DNA of 64,000 bases from Pseudomonas sp. B21-015 (GTDB lineage Bacteria; Pseudomonadota; Gammaproteobacteria; Pseudomonadales; Pseudomonadaceae). The stretch is taken from NCBI RefSeq assembly GCF_024749285.1, contig NZ_CP087196.1:4588001-4652000 (forward strand), written 5' to 3'. The translations under genes were made by a program, and so were the position numbers. The notes under the pieces are model-generated. The model was not told the origin of the DNA. It did no database searches and saw only the letters and a program-made list of their open reading frames with translations. Shown piece after piece: positions 1 to 6,883 of the stretch (the first letter of the stretch is position 1; each line of letters opens with the position of its first letter).

Positions 1-56
1 CCCGCAAGTACCAGGCCAACCAGGGCCACCGCCGCCGCCAACCGATGCTGTTTCAT
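1..56 (-). CDS. Putative lipoprotein or secreted protein, N-terminus only
   Basis: Reading the minus strand from an ATG at 56 gives MKQHRLAAAVALVGLVLAG before the window ends. This has the positive n-region and hydrophobic core of a signal peptide, and LVLAG fits the residues just before a lipobox cysteine; the cysteine itself, if present, lies outside the window. An AAGGAAA ribosome binding site sits directly upstream. The mature protein is not visible, so no function can be given. The 250 bases between it and the next, divergent gene presumably hold both promoters. Confidence 0.55.
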   Translation of the reverse strand, partial: MKQHRLAAAVALVGLVLA

Positions 57-307
57 GCTATTTCCTTGTTCATGCGCCTAAAGGGCAATCGAGTAAAGCC
101 GCGAGCTTATCAGGCCGCCACGACCAATGGCTACCGGCATGAGAGCAGCAAACATCCGATAAGTTCAGGTGCCTAAACGCATTTGGGCAATAGAAGAATG
201 AAGCTTCTGTCATCTTGCGCCCACAGCCCCGGATACCGGTTCCCACAGCCTCTGGAGTAATGGCCTCTTGCCGCACCTCGTCAGCTGAGGCATAAGAGAG
301 CTACAAA

Positions 308-2158
308 TTGACAAGGATGTTTCTCTTGCGCCTCATATTCCGCTTGCTGATTCTGATCGCCGTATTGCTGGGCCTGGGCCTCGCCGTGGTGCTGTACTAC
401 GTCGCCAACCCGAAATTGCCAGCCTGGTCCCCCGCGCAACAGGTGCATTACCTGGAGCAATGGAGCGCTGCCGACCGCCAGGCTTACTACTTCACGCCTC
501 AGGGCACTCAGGTCAAAGGCTTGCGCTATGACTGGTTCAACGCCCTCGAACTGCCCTTTTCGCAAAGCCGGTTCGCCGCTCCCGAATACCTCGCGCGCTT
601 TGGTTTTCTGATCGACCCAAGCCTGAAAGCCACGCCGAACAATCCCGCAAACCTGCCCGTGGGTTTTACCCGTCATCAAAACCCCGGCAGCCAGGACGAG
701 TTTCTGGACATCACCTGCGCCGCCTGCCACACCGGCGAATTACGCTTCAATGGCCAGGCCGTGCGCATTGACGGCGGTTCGGCCCAGCATGTGTTGCCCT
801 CCAGCGTCCCGACCCTGCGCGGCGGCAGCTTCGGCCAGGCACTGGTGGCCAGCCTCGCCTCGACTTACTACAACCCGTGGAAATTCGAACGTTTCGCGCG
901 CAATGTTTTGGGTCAGGACTACGACGCGCGTCATCAACAGCTACGCCAGGACTTCAAAGTCTCCCTCGATACCTTCTTGAAAGTGGCCTGGAACGACACC
1001 CATCGCGGCCTTTACCCCACCGAAGAAGGCCCTGGCCGCACCGACGCCTTCGGGCGCATTGCCAACGCCAGCTTCGGCGACGCCATTTCGCCCGCCAACT
1101 ACCGCGTGGCCAACGCGCCGGTGGACTACCCGCAACTGTGGGACATGTGGACCTTCGACTGGGTGCAGTGGAACGGTTCGGCGCAGCAACCGATGGCCCG
1201 CAATATCGGCGAGGCCCTGGGTGTGGGCGCCACGCTGAACTTCTTCAACAGCAGCGGGCAGCCCCTCAAGGGCGATGACCGCTACCCGTCCAGCGTCCGG
1301 GTGCGCGACCTGTACCGGATCGAGCAAACCCTGCAACGACTCAAACCGCCCGCCTGGCCGGAAACCCTGCTGGGCACCATCGACAAGCCCCTGGCCGCAA
1401 AAGGCCGCGCCCTGTTCACTGAAAACTGCGCCGGATGCCACGTGCCCCGCGTCACCCAAATCGATGGCAGACCGGTGCAACATCTGAAATTGCTGCCCGT
1501 GGAGGTGATGGGCACAGACCCCGGTGCCGCCAACAATATTGCCGACCATCGCTTCGATCTGACGGCTTTGCAATGGGATCCGGCAGAGCTTGCGCAACTG
1601 GACGTACAACTGCATCCCAAACCCACGGAACCCTTGGATTTGAGCCAGTTGTCAGTGGCCAAGGGGCTCGCTTATGTCACTGCTTTCGTGAGCAACCAGG
1701 CCTATCGCGAAGCCAATGTGACACCGGCGGAGCGCCCGAACCTGGACGGTTTCGGCCTGCCTATCGGCGTTCAGGAGTTGCGCAGCTACAAAGCCCGACC
1801 ACTGGCGGGCGTCTGGGCCACACCGCCGTTTCTGCACAACGGTTCGGTGCCGAGCATTTATCAACTGCTTTCGCCCCAGGATGAACGCCCGACCACGTTC
1901 TACAAGGGCACCTTCGAATACGATCCGAAACACTTGGGCTATCGCACCGAAGCCTTCAACAACGGATTTGTGTTCGACACGCGTATCACCGGCAATCACA
2001 ACAGTGGCCACGAGTTCCGCGCAGGCGAGCGTGGTAACGGCGTGATCGGTCGCCTGCTGCAACCGGAAGAACGCTGGGCGCTGCTGGAATACCTGAAAGT
2101 GTTGGGCGGCCCGCTGGAGTCGCAATTGCCTGACCATCTCCTCAGCGATAAGGATTGA
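308..2158 (+). CDS. Membrane-anchored di-heme cytochrome c (RoxA / di-heme peroxidase-like)
   Basis: This 616-residue protein has one N-terminal hydrophobic helix (about residues 8-32) that would anchor it in the inner membrane with the body in the periplasm. Two c-type heme sites are visible: CAACH at residues 137-141 and CAGCH at 374-378. Size and two widely spaced hemes match the large di-heme family that includes rubber oxygenase RoxA, MauG/peroxidase relatives and the P. aeruginosa fatty-acid dioxygenase and diol synthase; the substrate cannot be read from sequence. Translation may start at TTG 308 (AGAGAG upstream) or at ATG 317. The stop is three bases before the start of a catalase-related gene, so the two are almost certainly co-transcribed and probably act on the same peroxide chemistry. 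Confidence 0.75.
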   Translation: MTRMFLLRLIFRLLILIAVLLGLGLAVVLYYVANPKLPAWSPAQQVHYLEQWSAADRQAYYFTPQGTQVKGLRYDWFNALELPFSQSRFAAPEYLARFGFLIDPSLKATPNNPANLPVGFTRHQNPGSQDEFLDITCAACHTGELRFNGQAVRIDGGSAQHVLPSSVPTLRGGSFGQALVASLASTYYNPWKFERFARNVLGQDYDARHQQLRQDFKVSLDTFLKVAWNDTHRGLYPTEEGPGRTDAFGRIANASFGDAISPANYRVANAPVDYPQLWDMWTFDWVQWNGSAQQPMARNIGEALGVGATLNFFNSSGQPLKGDDRYPSSVRVRDLYRIEQTLQRLKPPAWPETLLGTIDKPLAAKGRALFTENCAGCHVPRVTQIDGRPVQHLKLLPVEVMGTDPGAANNIADHRFDLTALQWDPAELAQLDVQLHPKPTEPLDLSQLSVAKGLAYVTAFVSNQAYREANVTPAERPNLDGFGLPIGVQELRSYKARPLAGVWATPPFLHNGSVPSIYQLLSPQDERPTTFYKGTFEYDPKHLGYRTEAFNNGFVFDTRITGNHNSGHEFRAGERGNGVIGRLLQPEERWALLEYLKVLGGPLESQLPDHLLSDKD

Positions 2159-2161
2159 CCC

Positions 2162-3298
2162 ATGCTGATCACTCTCTGGTTGCGCCTGGGCGCCTTCCTC
2201 GGCAAAACCCTGCTGTGGTTGTTGGGTCTGGGCCTGCTCGGCTGGGCGCTGGTCACGGCAGGGTCCGCCTGGCAGCATCGCGGCCCGGTATCGGCTGAAG
2301 AACTGATTCCGGGCGGCGAAGCGGCGATGACACAGGACATCATTCAGACGGCCGTGCGTATCGTCGATCAACACCGTGAAAGTACCCGCTACCTGCGCGA
2401 CGCCCACGCCAAGGCCCATGGCTGTGTGAAGGCTGAAGTTCAGGTGTTGCCGGATCTGGCGACGGCGTTACGTCAAGGCGTGTTCAGCGAACCCGGCAAA
2501 ACCTGGCAGGCGACGGTGCGGCTGTCCAACGGCAATGCCTATCCGCAGTTCGACAGCATCCGCGATGCCCGGGGCATGGCGATCAAGTTGTTCGATGTGC
2601 CGGGTAAACAGTTGCTGAGTGACCGACAAGGGCACAACGAACAGGACTTCGTGATGTTCAACCATCCGAACTTCTTCGTCAGCGATGTCGCCGAGTATCG
2701 TCAGAATGTGGCCGCTCAGGCAGACGGCAAAAAAGTGATGGCGTTCTTTCCGGGTTGGGACCCGCGCACCTGGCAGGTTCGCCATCTGTTTATTGCGTTG
2801 GCGACACTCTCCCCTGCCCCCGCAAGCCCGACCCAGACCACCTACTTTTCGGTTTCGCCGTACAAGTTTGGTGAAGCCAACGCCAAATTCCGGGTGATGC
2901 CGGATCCTGATAGCTGCCCGGCCTACGTGCTGCCCACGCAAAATCAAAACCTGCCGAACTTCCTGCGCAGCGCGTTGAACCAGCAGTTGTCGACTGACCG
3001 GGTGCCGGCGTGTTTCGTCTTGCAGATCCAGCGCCAGGATGCGGGCAAGTACATGCCGATCGAAGACACCAGTATCGAGTGGAGCGAAAGCGATGCACCC
3101 TTCGAAACCGTGGCCAGGATCAAACTGCCCGCCCAGGACTTCGACACCCCGGCGCTGAACCTGCAATGCGACAACCAGTCGTTCAACCCGTGGTTCGGCC
3201 TGGAAGCCCATAGGCCGATTGGTGGGATCAACCGGTTACGCAAAGCAGTGTACGAAGCCGTCAGCGACTACCGGCACAGCCGTAACGCCGAACAATAG
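2162..3298 (+). CDS. Membrane-anchored catalase-related heme protein
   Basis: A 378-residue protein of the catalase superfamily, shorter than true catalases (about 480 or more). An N-terminal hydrophobic segment (about residues 12-33) suggests a membrane anchor with the domain in the periplasm. Family marks are HAKAHGCVKA at 82-91 (distal side), RGMAIKLF and FVMFNHPNFF in the core, and R360-xxx-Y364 near the C-terminus, the pattern of the proximal heme tyrosine. Such short catalase relatives often act as peroxidases or on organic hydroperoxides (coral allene oxide synthase is the best known) instead of dismuting H2O2. It follows the di-heme cytochrome gene by three bases, so a shared function is likely. 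Family confident, reaction not. Confidence 0.8.
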   Translation: MLITLWLRLGAFLGKTLLWLLGLGLLGWALVTAGSAWQHRGPVSAEELIPGGEAAMTQDIIQTAVRIVDQHRESTRYLRDAHAKAHGCVKAEVQVLPDLATALRQGVFSEPGKTWQATVRLSNGNAYPQFDSIRDARGMAIKLFDVPGKQLLSDRQGHNEQDFVMFNHPNFFVSDVAEYRQNVAAQADGKKVMAFFPGWDPRTWQVRHLFIALATLSPAPASPTQTTYFSVSPYKFGEANAKFRVMPDPDSCPAYVLPTQNQNLPNFLRSALNQQLSTDRVPACFVLQIQRQDAGKYMPIEDTSIEWSESDAPFETVARIKLPAQDFDTPALNLQCDNQSFNPWFGLEAHRPIGGINRLRKAVYEAVSDYRHSRNAEQ

Positions 3299-3360
3299 GC
3301 AAGACAGAAACGAAAAAAGCGACCTGTTCGGGTAGTGCCAGTCAGTTAAGCAAAATCCCT

Positions 3361-3448
3361 GTGGGAGCGGGCTTGCCCGCGATGATGGCAGCACATTCAC
3401 CATTGATGTGTCAGACAGTTCGCTATCGCGGGCAAGCCCCGCTCCCAC
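3361..3448. repeat. REP pair (inverted), GGGCTTGCCCGC subtype
   Basis: Two head-on copies of GTGGGAGCGGGCTTGCCCGCG (the second with one extra C) separated by about 45 bases form a long imperfect hairpin. This is the common pseudomonad REP doublet, found between the catalase-related gene and the tRNA terminator. Confidence 0.9.
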
Positions 3449-3534
3449 AGGTTCCGGGCTTAACTGAATGGCATTGACCTGTTCGGGTCGCTTTTTCAGT
3501 GGATCCGCTAAAAAGCCAAATCTCAGACAGCAAA

Positions 3535-3556
3535 AAGCCCGCATTAAGCGGGCTTT
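3535..3556 (-). terminator. Rho-independent terminator of the distal tRNA unit
   Basis: On the minus strand AAAGCCCGC-TTAAT-GCGGGCTTTTT, a GC hairpin followed by a T run, lies about 40 bases past the 3' end of the tRNA-Asp gene. Confidence 0.85.
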
Positions 3557-3595
3557 CTGTGGTGATCTGGCGTTCAGTGTTCCAGATACCGAATA

Positions 3596-3672
3596 TGGCG
3601 CAGCGGACGGGACTCGAACCCGCGACCCCCGGCGTGACAGGCCGGTATTCTAACCGACTGAACTACCGCTGC
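3596..3672 (-). tRNA. tRNA-Asp (GTC), copy 2
   Basis: The 77-base minus-strand gene has a 7-bp acceptor stem GCAGCGG/CCGCTGC, the T-loop GGTTCGAGTCC, anticodon GTC in CTGTCAC, and an encoded CCA end. It is identical to the copy at 3962-4038 and is the second gene of the second tRNA-Val/Asp unit. Confidence 0.97.
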
Positions 3673-3687
3673 GCGTAGCGTTGAAAG

Positions 3688-3763
3688 TGGTGGGTGATGA
3701 CGGGATCGAACCGCCGACATTCTGCTTGTAAGGCAGACGCTCTCCCAGCTGAGCTAATCACCC
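3688..3763 (-). tRNA. tRNA-Val (TAC), copy 2
   Basis: A 76-base minus-strand gene with acceptor stem GGGTGAT/ATCACCC, anticodon TAC in CTTACAA, T-loop GGTTCGATCCC and encoded CCA. It is identical to the copy at 4057-4132 and lies 15 bases before tRNA-Asp, so both are probably cut from one transcript. Confidence 0.97.
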
Positions 3764-3896
3764 TTTACCTTCGTTGCGGGGCGCATTGTGCCACAGATTT
3801 TCATAAAGTGTTGATTTAATTGATAAAAAATCAAAAAAATCTGAAAACCGGTAAAACGACACGACCTGCAGGAACAACGTTCAAACCTTGGACAGA

Positions 3897-3920
3897 AAAA
3901 AACCCGCGTTAGCGGGCTTT
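3897..3920 (-). terminator. Rho-independent terminator between the two tRNA units
   Basis: On the minus strand AAAGCCCGCTAACGCGGG followed by seven T residues. It closes the promoter-proximal Val/Asp unit, so the downstream unit (3596-3763) needs its own promoter or read-through. Confidence 0.88.
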
Positions 3921-3961
3921 TCCGTGGTGACCTGGCGTTCAGCGTTCCAGGTTACCGAATA

Positions 3962-4038
3962 TGGCGCAGCGGACGGGACTCGAACCCGCGACCCCCGGCG
4001 TGACAGGCCGGTATTCTAACCGACTGAACTACCGCTGC
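3962..4038 (-). tRNA. tRNA-Asp (GTC), copy 1
   Basis: Same 77-base sequence as the gene at 3596-3672, with anticodon GTC and encoded CCA. It follows tRNA-Val by 18 bases in the promoter-proximal unit. Confidence 0.97.
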
Positions 4039-4056
4039 GCGTAACACTAAAGCGAA

Positions 4057-4132
4057 TGGTGGGTGATGACGGGATCGAACCGCCGACATTCTGCTTGTAA
4101 GGCAGACGCTCTCCCAGCTGAGCTAATCACCC
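4057..4132 (-). tRNA. tRNA-Val (TAC), copy 1
   Basis: Same 76-base sequence as the gene at 3688-3763. It is the first gene of the tRNA array and lies 22 bases downstream of a near-consensus sigma-70 promoter. Confidence 0.97.
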
Positions 4133-4153
4133 TTCACTTTCGGTGTGGCGCGC

Positions 4154-4182
4154 ATTCTACGGAGCGACCACACCTCTGGCAA
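4154..4182 (-). promoter_or_regulatory. Sigma-70 promoter of the tRNA array
   Basis: On the minus strand, TTGCCA (4182-4177) is separated by 17 bases from TAGAAT (4159-4154), and a GCGC-rich discriminator follows, as is usual for stringently controlled stable-RNA promoters. The first tRNA begins about 20 bases downstream. Confidence 0.8.
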
Positions 4183-4231
4183 GCACTTTTTTAAATAATT
4201 TTTTCAGGCCTTCCAAAGGCTTAGCGAAGGG

Positions 4232-4260
4232 TTGGCCTATGGCGCCGCTAAGAGAATAAT
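4232..4260 (+). promoter_or_regulatory. Probable rdgC promoter
   Basis: TTGGCC (4232-4237), a 17-base spacer, then AATAAT (4255-4260). The predicted start of transcription is about 27 bases before the rdgC ATG and just ahead of its AAGGAGAG ribosome binding site. Confidence 0.55.
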
Positions 4261-4293
4261 GCCCCCCTTTGTATATAAGGAGAGACTTACCCC

Positions 4294-5214
4294 ATGTGGT
4301 TCAAAAACCTGCTTATCTATCGCCTGACCCAAGATCTGCCTTTTGATGCCGAGGCGTTGGAAACTGCACTGGCCACCAAACTGGCGCGTCCATGTGCAAG
4401 CCAGGAGTTGACCACCTACGGTTTCGTCGCGCCATTCGGCAAGGGCGAAGACGCGCCGCTGGTGCACATCAGCGGAGACTTCCTGCTGATCGCCGCCCGT
4501 AAGGAAGAACGCATTCTGCCGGGCAGCGTCGTGCGTGATGCGGTGAAGGAAAAGGTCGAAGAGATCGAAGCCGAACAAATGCGCAAGGTCTACAAAAAGG
4601 AACGCGATCAGATCAAGGATGAAATCATCCAGGCGTTCCTGCCCCGCGCCTTTATTCGTCGCTCGTCGACCTTCGCCGCCATCGCGCCGAAACAGGGCCT
4701 GATCCTGGTGAACTCGGCCAGCCCGAAACGCGCCGAAGACCTGCTGTCCACCCTGCGCGAAGTGATCGGTTCGCTGCCGGTGCGTCCGTTGACGGTGAAA
4801 ATGTCGCCGACCGCCACCATGACCGAGTGGGTCACCACCCAGAAAGCCGCGGACGACTTCTTCGTGCTGGATGAGTGCGAACTGCGCGACACCCACGAAG
4901 ACGGCGGCATCGTGCGCTGCAAGCGTCAGGACCTGACCAGCGAAGAAATCCAGCTGCACCTGAGCACCGGCAAAGTGGTCACTCAACTGTCGCTGGCCTG
5001 GCAGGACAAACTGTCGTTCGTGCTCGACGACAAAATGGTGGTCAAGCGCCTGAAGTTCGAAGACCTGCTGCAAGATCAGGCGGAACAGGACGGTGGCGAC
5101 GAAGCACTGGGCCAACTGGACGCCAGCTTCACCCTGATGATGCTGACCTTCGGCGACTTCCTGCCGGCACTGGTTGAAGCGTTGGGCGGTGAAGAGACGC
5201 CACAAGGCATCTAA
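4294..5214 (+). CDS. rdgC: Recombination-associated protein RdgC
   Basis: This 306-residue protein matches RdgC in length (about 303 in E. coli) and in its opening [12 protein letters not shown]. RdgC is a cytoplasmic, ring-forming dimer that binds DNA without sequence preference and restrains RecA filament use. The charged central stretch with [14 protein letters not shown] near residue 90 and the acidic C-terminus fit the family. AAGGAGAG lies 9 bases before the ATG. It stands alone: tRNA genes diverge upstream and a REP pair follows, so it is probably transcribed singly from the promoter at 4232-4260. Confidence 0.95.
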   Translation: MWFKNLLIYRLTQDLPFDAEALETALATKLARPCASQELTTYGFVAPFGKGEDAPLVHISGDFLLIAARKEERILPGSVVRDAVKEKVEEIEAEQMRKVYKKERDQIKDEIIQAFLPRAFIRRSSTFAAIAPKQGLILVNSASPKRAEDLLSTLREVIGSLPVRPLTVKMSPTATMTEWVTTQKAADDFFVLDECELRDTHEDGGIVRCKRQDLTSEEIQLHLSTGKVVTQLSLAWQDKLSFVLDDKMVVKRLKFEDLLQDQAEQDGGDEALGQLDASFTLMMLTFGDFLPALVEALGGEETPQGI

Positions 5215-5232
5215 AGGCAAATGATTGCCCCT

Positions 5233-5320
5233 GTGGGAGCGAGCCTGCTCGCGATAGCGGAGTTTCAGTCAACATCATTGTTGAATGTCAGTCCCTCATC
5301 GCGAGCAGGCTCGCTCCCAC
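5233..5320. repeat. REP pair (inverted), GAGCCTGCTCGC subtype
   Basis: Facing copies of GTGGGAGCGAGCCTGCTCGCG lie about 45 bases apart in the gap between rdgC and the symporter gene. The second arm ends 40 bases before the symporter ATG, so it will be in that gene's leader or promoter. Confidence 0.9.
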
Positions 5321-5359
5321 ATTGGTTTTGTGGTGCTACTTAACAATAAGGATCAGGCC

Positions 5360-6325
5360 ATGCGCGCATTGGCTGCATTGAGTCGTTTTGTCGGCAACAC
5401 CTTCGCTTACTGGGTACTGATTTTCGCCGTCGTGGCGTTTGTGCAGCCGGCCTGGTTCATCGGCTTGAAAGGCGCCATTGTGCCGCTGCTGGGGCTGGTG
5501 ATGTTCGGCATGGGCCTGACCCTCAAGCTCGAAGACTTCGCCGAAGTCGCTCGCCATCCATGGCGCGTGGCCCTGGGCGTGGTCGCCCATTTCGTGATCA
5601 TGCCCGGTGTGGCGTGGTTGCTCTGCCAGGTTTTCCACCTGCCGCCGGAGATCGCCGTCGGTGTGATTCTGGTCGGCTGCTGCCCAAGCGGCACCTCCTC
5701 GAATGTCATGACCTGGCTGGCCCGCGGCGATCTGGCGTTGTCGGTGGCCATTGCCGCCGTCACCACCCTCCTCGCTCCGCTGCTGACGCCCGCGCTGATC
5801 TGGCTGCTAGCCTCGGCCTGGTTGCCGGTGTCGTTCATGGAGCTGTTCTGGTCGATCCTGCAAGTGGTGCTGCTGCCGATCGTGCTCGGCGTGGTTGCCC
5901 AGCGCGTGTTCGGGCATCGGGTTCGCCACGCGGTGGAGGTGTTGCCGCTGGTGTCGGTGGTGAGCATCGTGATCATCGTCACCGCTGTGGTGGCCGCCAG
6001 CCAGGCGAAGATTGCCGAATCCGGTCTGCTGATCATGGCCGTGGTGATGTTGCACAACAGCTTCGGCTACTTGTTGGGTTACTTCACCGGGCGCCTGTTC
6101 AACCTGCCACTGGCTCAGCGCAAATCCCTGGCACTGGAAGTCGGCATGCAGAACTCCGGCCTGGGCGCGGCACTGGCCAGTGCACACTTCTCGCCGCTGG
6201 CGGCGGTGCCAAGCGCGTTGTTCAGCGTCTGGCACAACATTTCCGGGGCGCTGCTCTCGACGTATTTCCGTCGCATGAGCGAGAAACAAGATCGGCAAAT
6301 CGCGGCTCAGCAGGCCACTGACTAA
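5360..6325 (+). CDS. Bile acid:sodium symporter (BASS) family protein
   Basis: A 321-residue inner-membrane protein with about nine to ten hydrophobic segments. Family marks are GMGLTLKLEDF near residue 50 and the conserved GCCPSGTSSNVMTWLARGD stretch near 105, followed by EVGMQNSGLGAALA in the C-terminal half. Members move bile acids, pantoate, pyruvate or other organic anions with sodium; the substrate here is unknown. The reading frame stays open upstream into a REP element, but AATAAGGA ahead of ATG 5360 marks the real start. The gene lies just upstream of the guanidine-II riboswitch and sugE but is not controlled by it. Confidence 0.88.
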   Translation: MRALAALSRFVGNTFAYWVLIFAVVAFVQPAWFIGLKGAIVPLLGLVMFGMGLTLKLEDFAEVARHPWRVALGVVAHFVIMPGVAWLLCQVFHLPPEIAVGVILVGCCPSGTSSNVMTWLARGDLALSVAIAAVTTLLAPLLTPALIWLLASAWLPVSFMELFWSILQVVLLPIVLGVVAQRVFGHRVRHAVEVLPLVSVVSIVIIVTAVVAASQAKIAESGLLIMAVVMLHNSFGYLLGYFTGRLFNLPLAQRKSLALEVGMQNSGLGAALASAHFSPLAAVPSALFSVWHNISGALLSTYFRRMSEKQDRQIAAQQATD

Positions 6326-6369
6326 GCCGAAACTTGATCCTCGGGTTAATGATCGGCACTCTATTGCGC

Positions 6370-6424
6370 AACGCGAGGACGACCTCGCGGCTCGATCGAG
6401 TGATTAATCCGGGGACGACCCCAT
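6370..6424 (+). ncRNA. Guanidine-II (mini-ykkC) riboswitch
   Basis: Two short hairpins with identical ACGA loops define this class: CGCGAGG-ACGA-CCTCGCG at 6372-6389 and GGGG-ACGA-CCCC at 6411-6422, 21 bases apart. Tandem stems with ACGR loops are the published hallmark of the guanidine-II riboswitch, which turns on translation of guanidinium exporters. A CCATCGATGG palindrome (6425-6434) runs into the GGAGG ribosome binding site of sugE (6433-6437), so ligand binding could free that site. Position directly before sugE fits. Confidence 0.9.
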
Positions 6425-6443
6425 CCATCGATGGAGGTCCTTG

Positions 6444-6758
6444 ATGTCCTGGATCATTCTGTTTTTTGCCGGCCTGTTCGAAGTCGGCTGGGCTGTGGGC
6501 CTGAAATACACCGACGGCTTCAGTCGCCCTCTTCCTACCGCACTGACCGTTGCCGCCATGGCGATCAGCCTTGGCCTGCTGGGCCTTGCCATGAAGGAAT
6601 TGCCGCTGGGCACGGCCTATGCGATCTGGACTGGCGTGGGTGCGGTGGGCACGGTGATCGCCGGGATCATTTTGTTTGGTGAATCCATGGCGCTGTTTCG
6701 GCTGGCCAGTGTGGCGTTGATCATTGCCGGGTTGGTAGGGCTCAAGGTTAGCGCTTAG
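6444..6758 (+). CDS. sugE: SMR-family guanidinium exporter SugE/Gdx
   Basis: A 104-residue, four-helix small multidrug resistance protein. The essential membrane glutamate is in the first helix ([20 protein letters not shown]13), and [19 protein letters not shown] is the family signature of helix 3. SugE/Gdx proteins are guanidinium/proton antiporters that work as dual-topology dimers in the inner membrane. ATG 6444 is preferred over TTG 6441 because GGAGG lies six bases before it. Control by the guanidine-II riboswitch immediately upstream strongly supports the guanidinium-export role over general drug export. Confidence 0.95.
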   Translation: MSWIILFFAGLFEVGWAVGLKYTDGFSRPLPTALTVAAMAISLGLLGLAMKELPLGTAYAIWTGVGAVGTVIAGIILFGESMALFRLASVALIIAGLVGLKVSA

Positions 6759-6771
6759 GCCTCCGACGCCA

Positions 6772-6862
6772 TCGCGGGCAAGCCCGGCTCCCACAGGTTT
6801 TGTGTTGTGCCACATAGTGTGGACACATCATCAATCCTTGTGGGAGCCGGGCTTGCCCGCGA
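6772..6862. repeat. REP pair, opposite order, GGGCTTGCCCGC subtype
   Basis: TCGCGGGCAAGCCCGGCTCC followed 45 bases later by the inverted copy. It lies between the convergent ends of sugE and the MFS-acyltransferase gene. Both arms share the same extra base (CCGGGCTTG), so the pair has evolved as a unit. Confidence 0.9.
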
Positions 6863-6883
6863 TGAGGCCCTCACGATCGCCGA

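Noticed and set aside
3468..3653. Short plus-strand frame across the tRNA-Asp gene
   Set aside because: It overlaps a tRNA and its terminator.
5285..5359. Upstream in-frame start for the BASS symporter
   Set aside because: These codons fall in a REP element, and a good ribosome binding site precedes ATG 5360.
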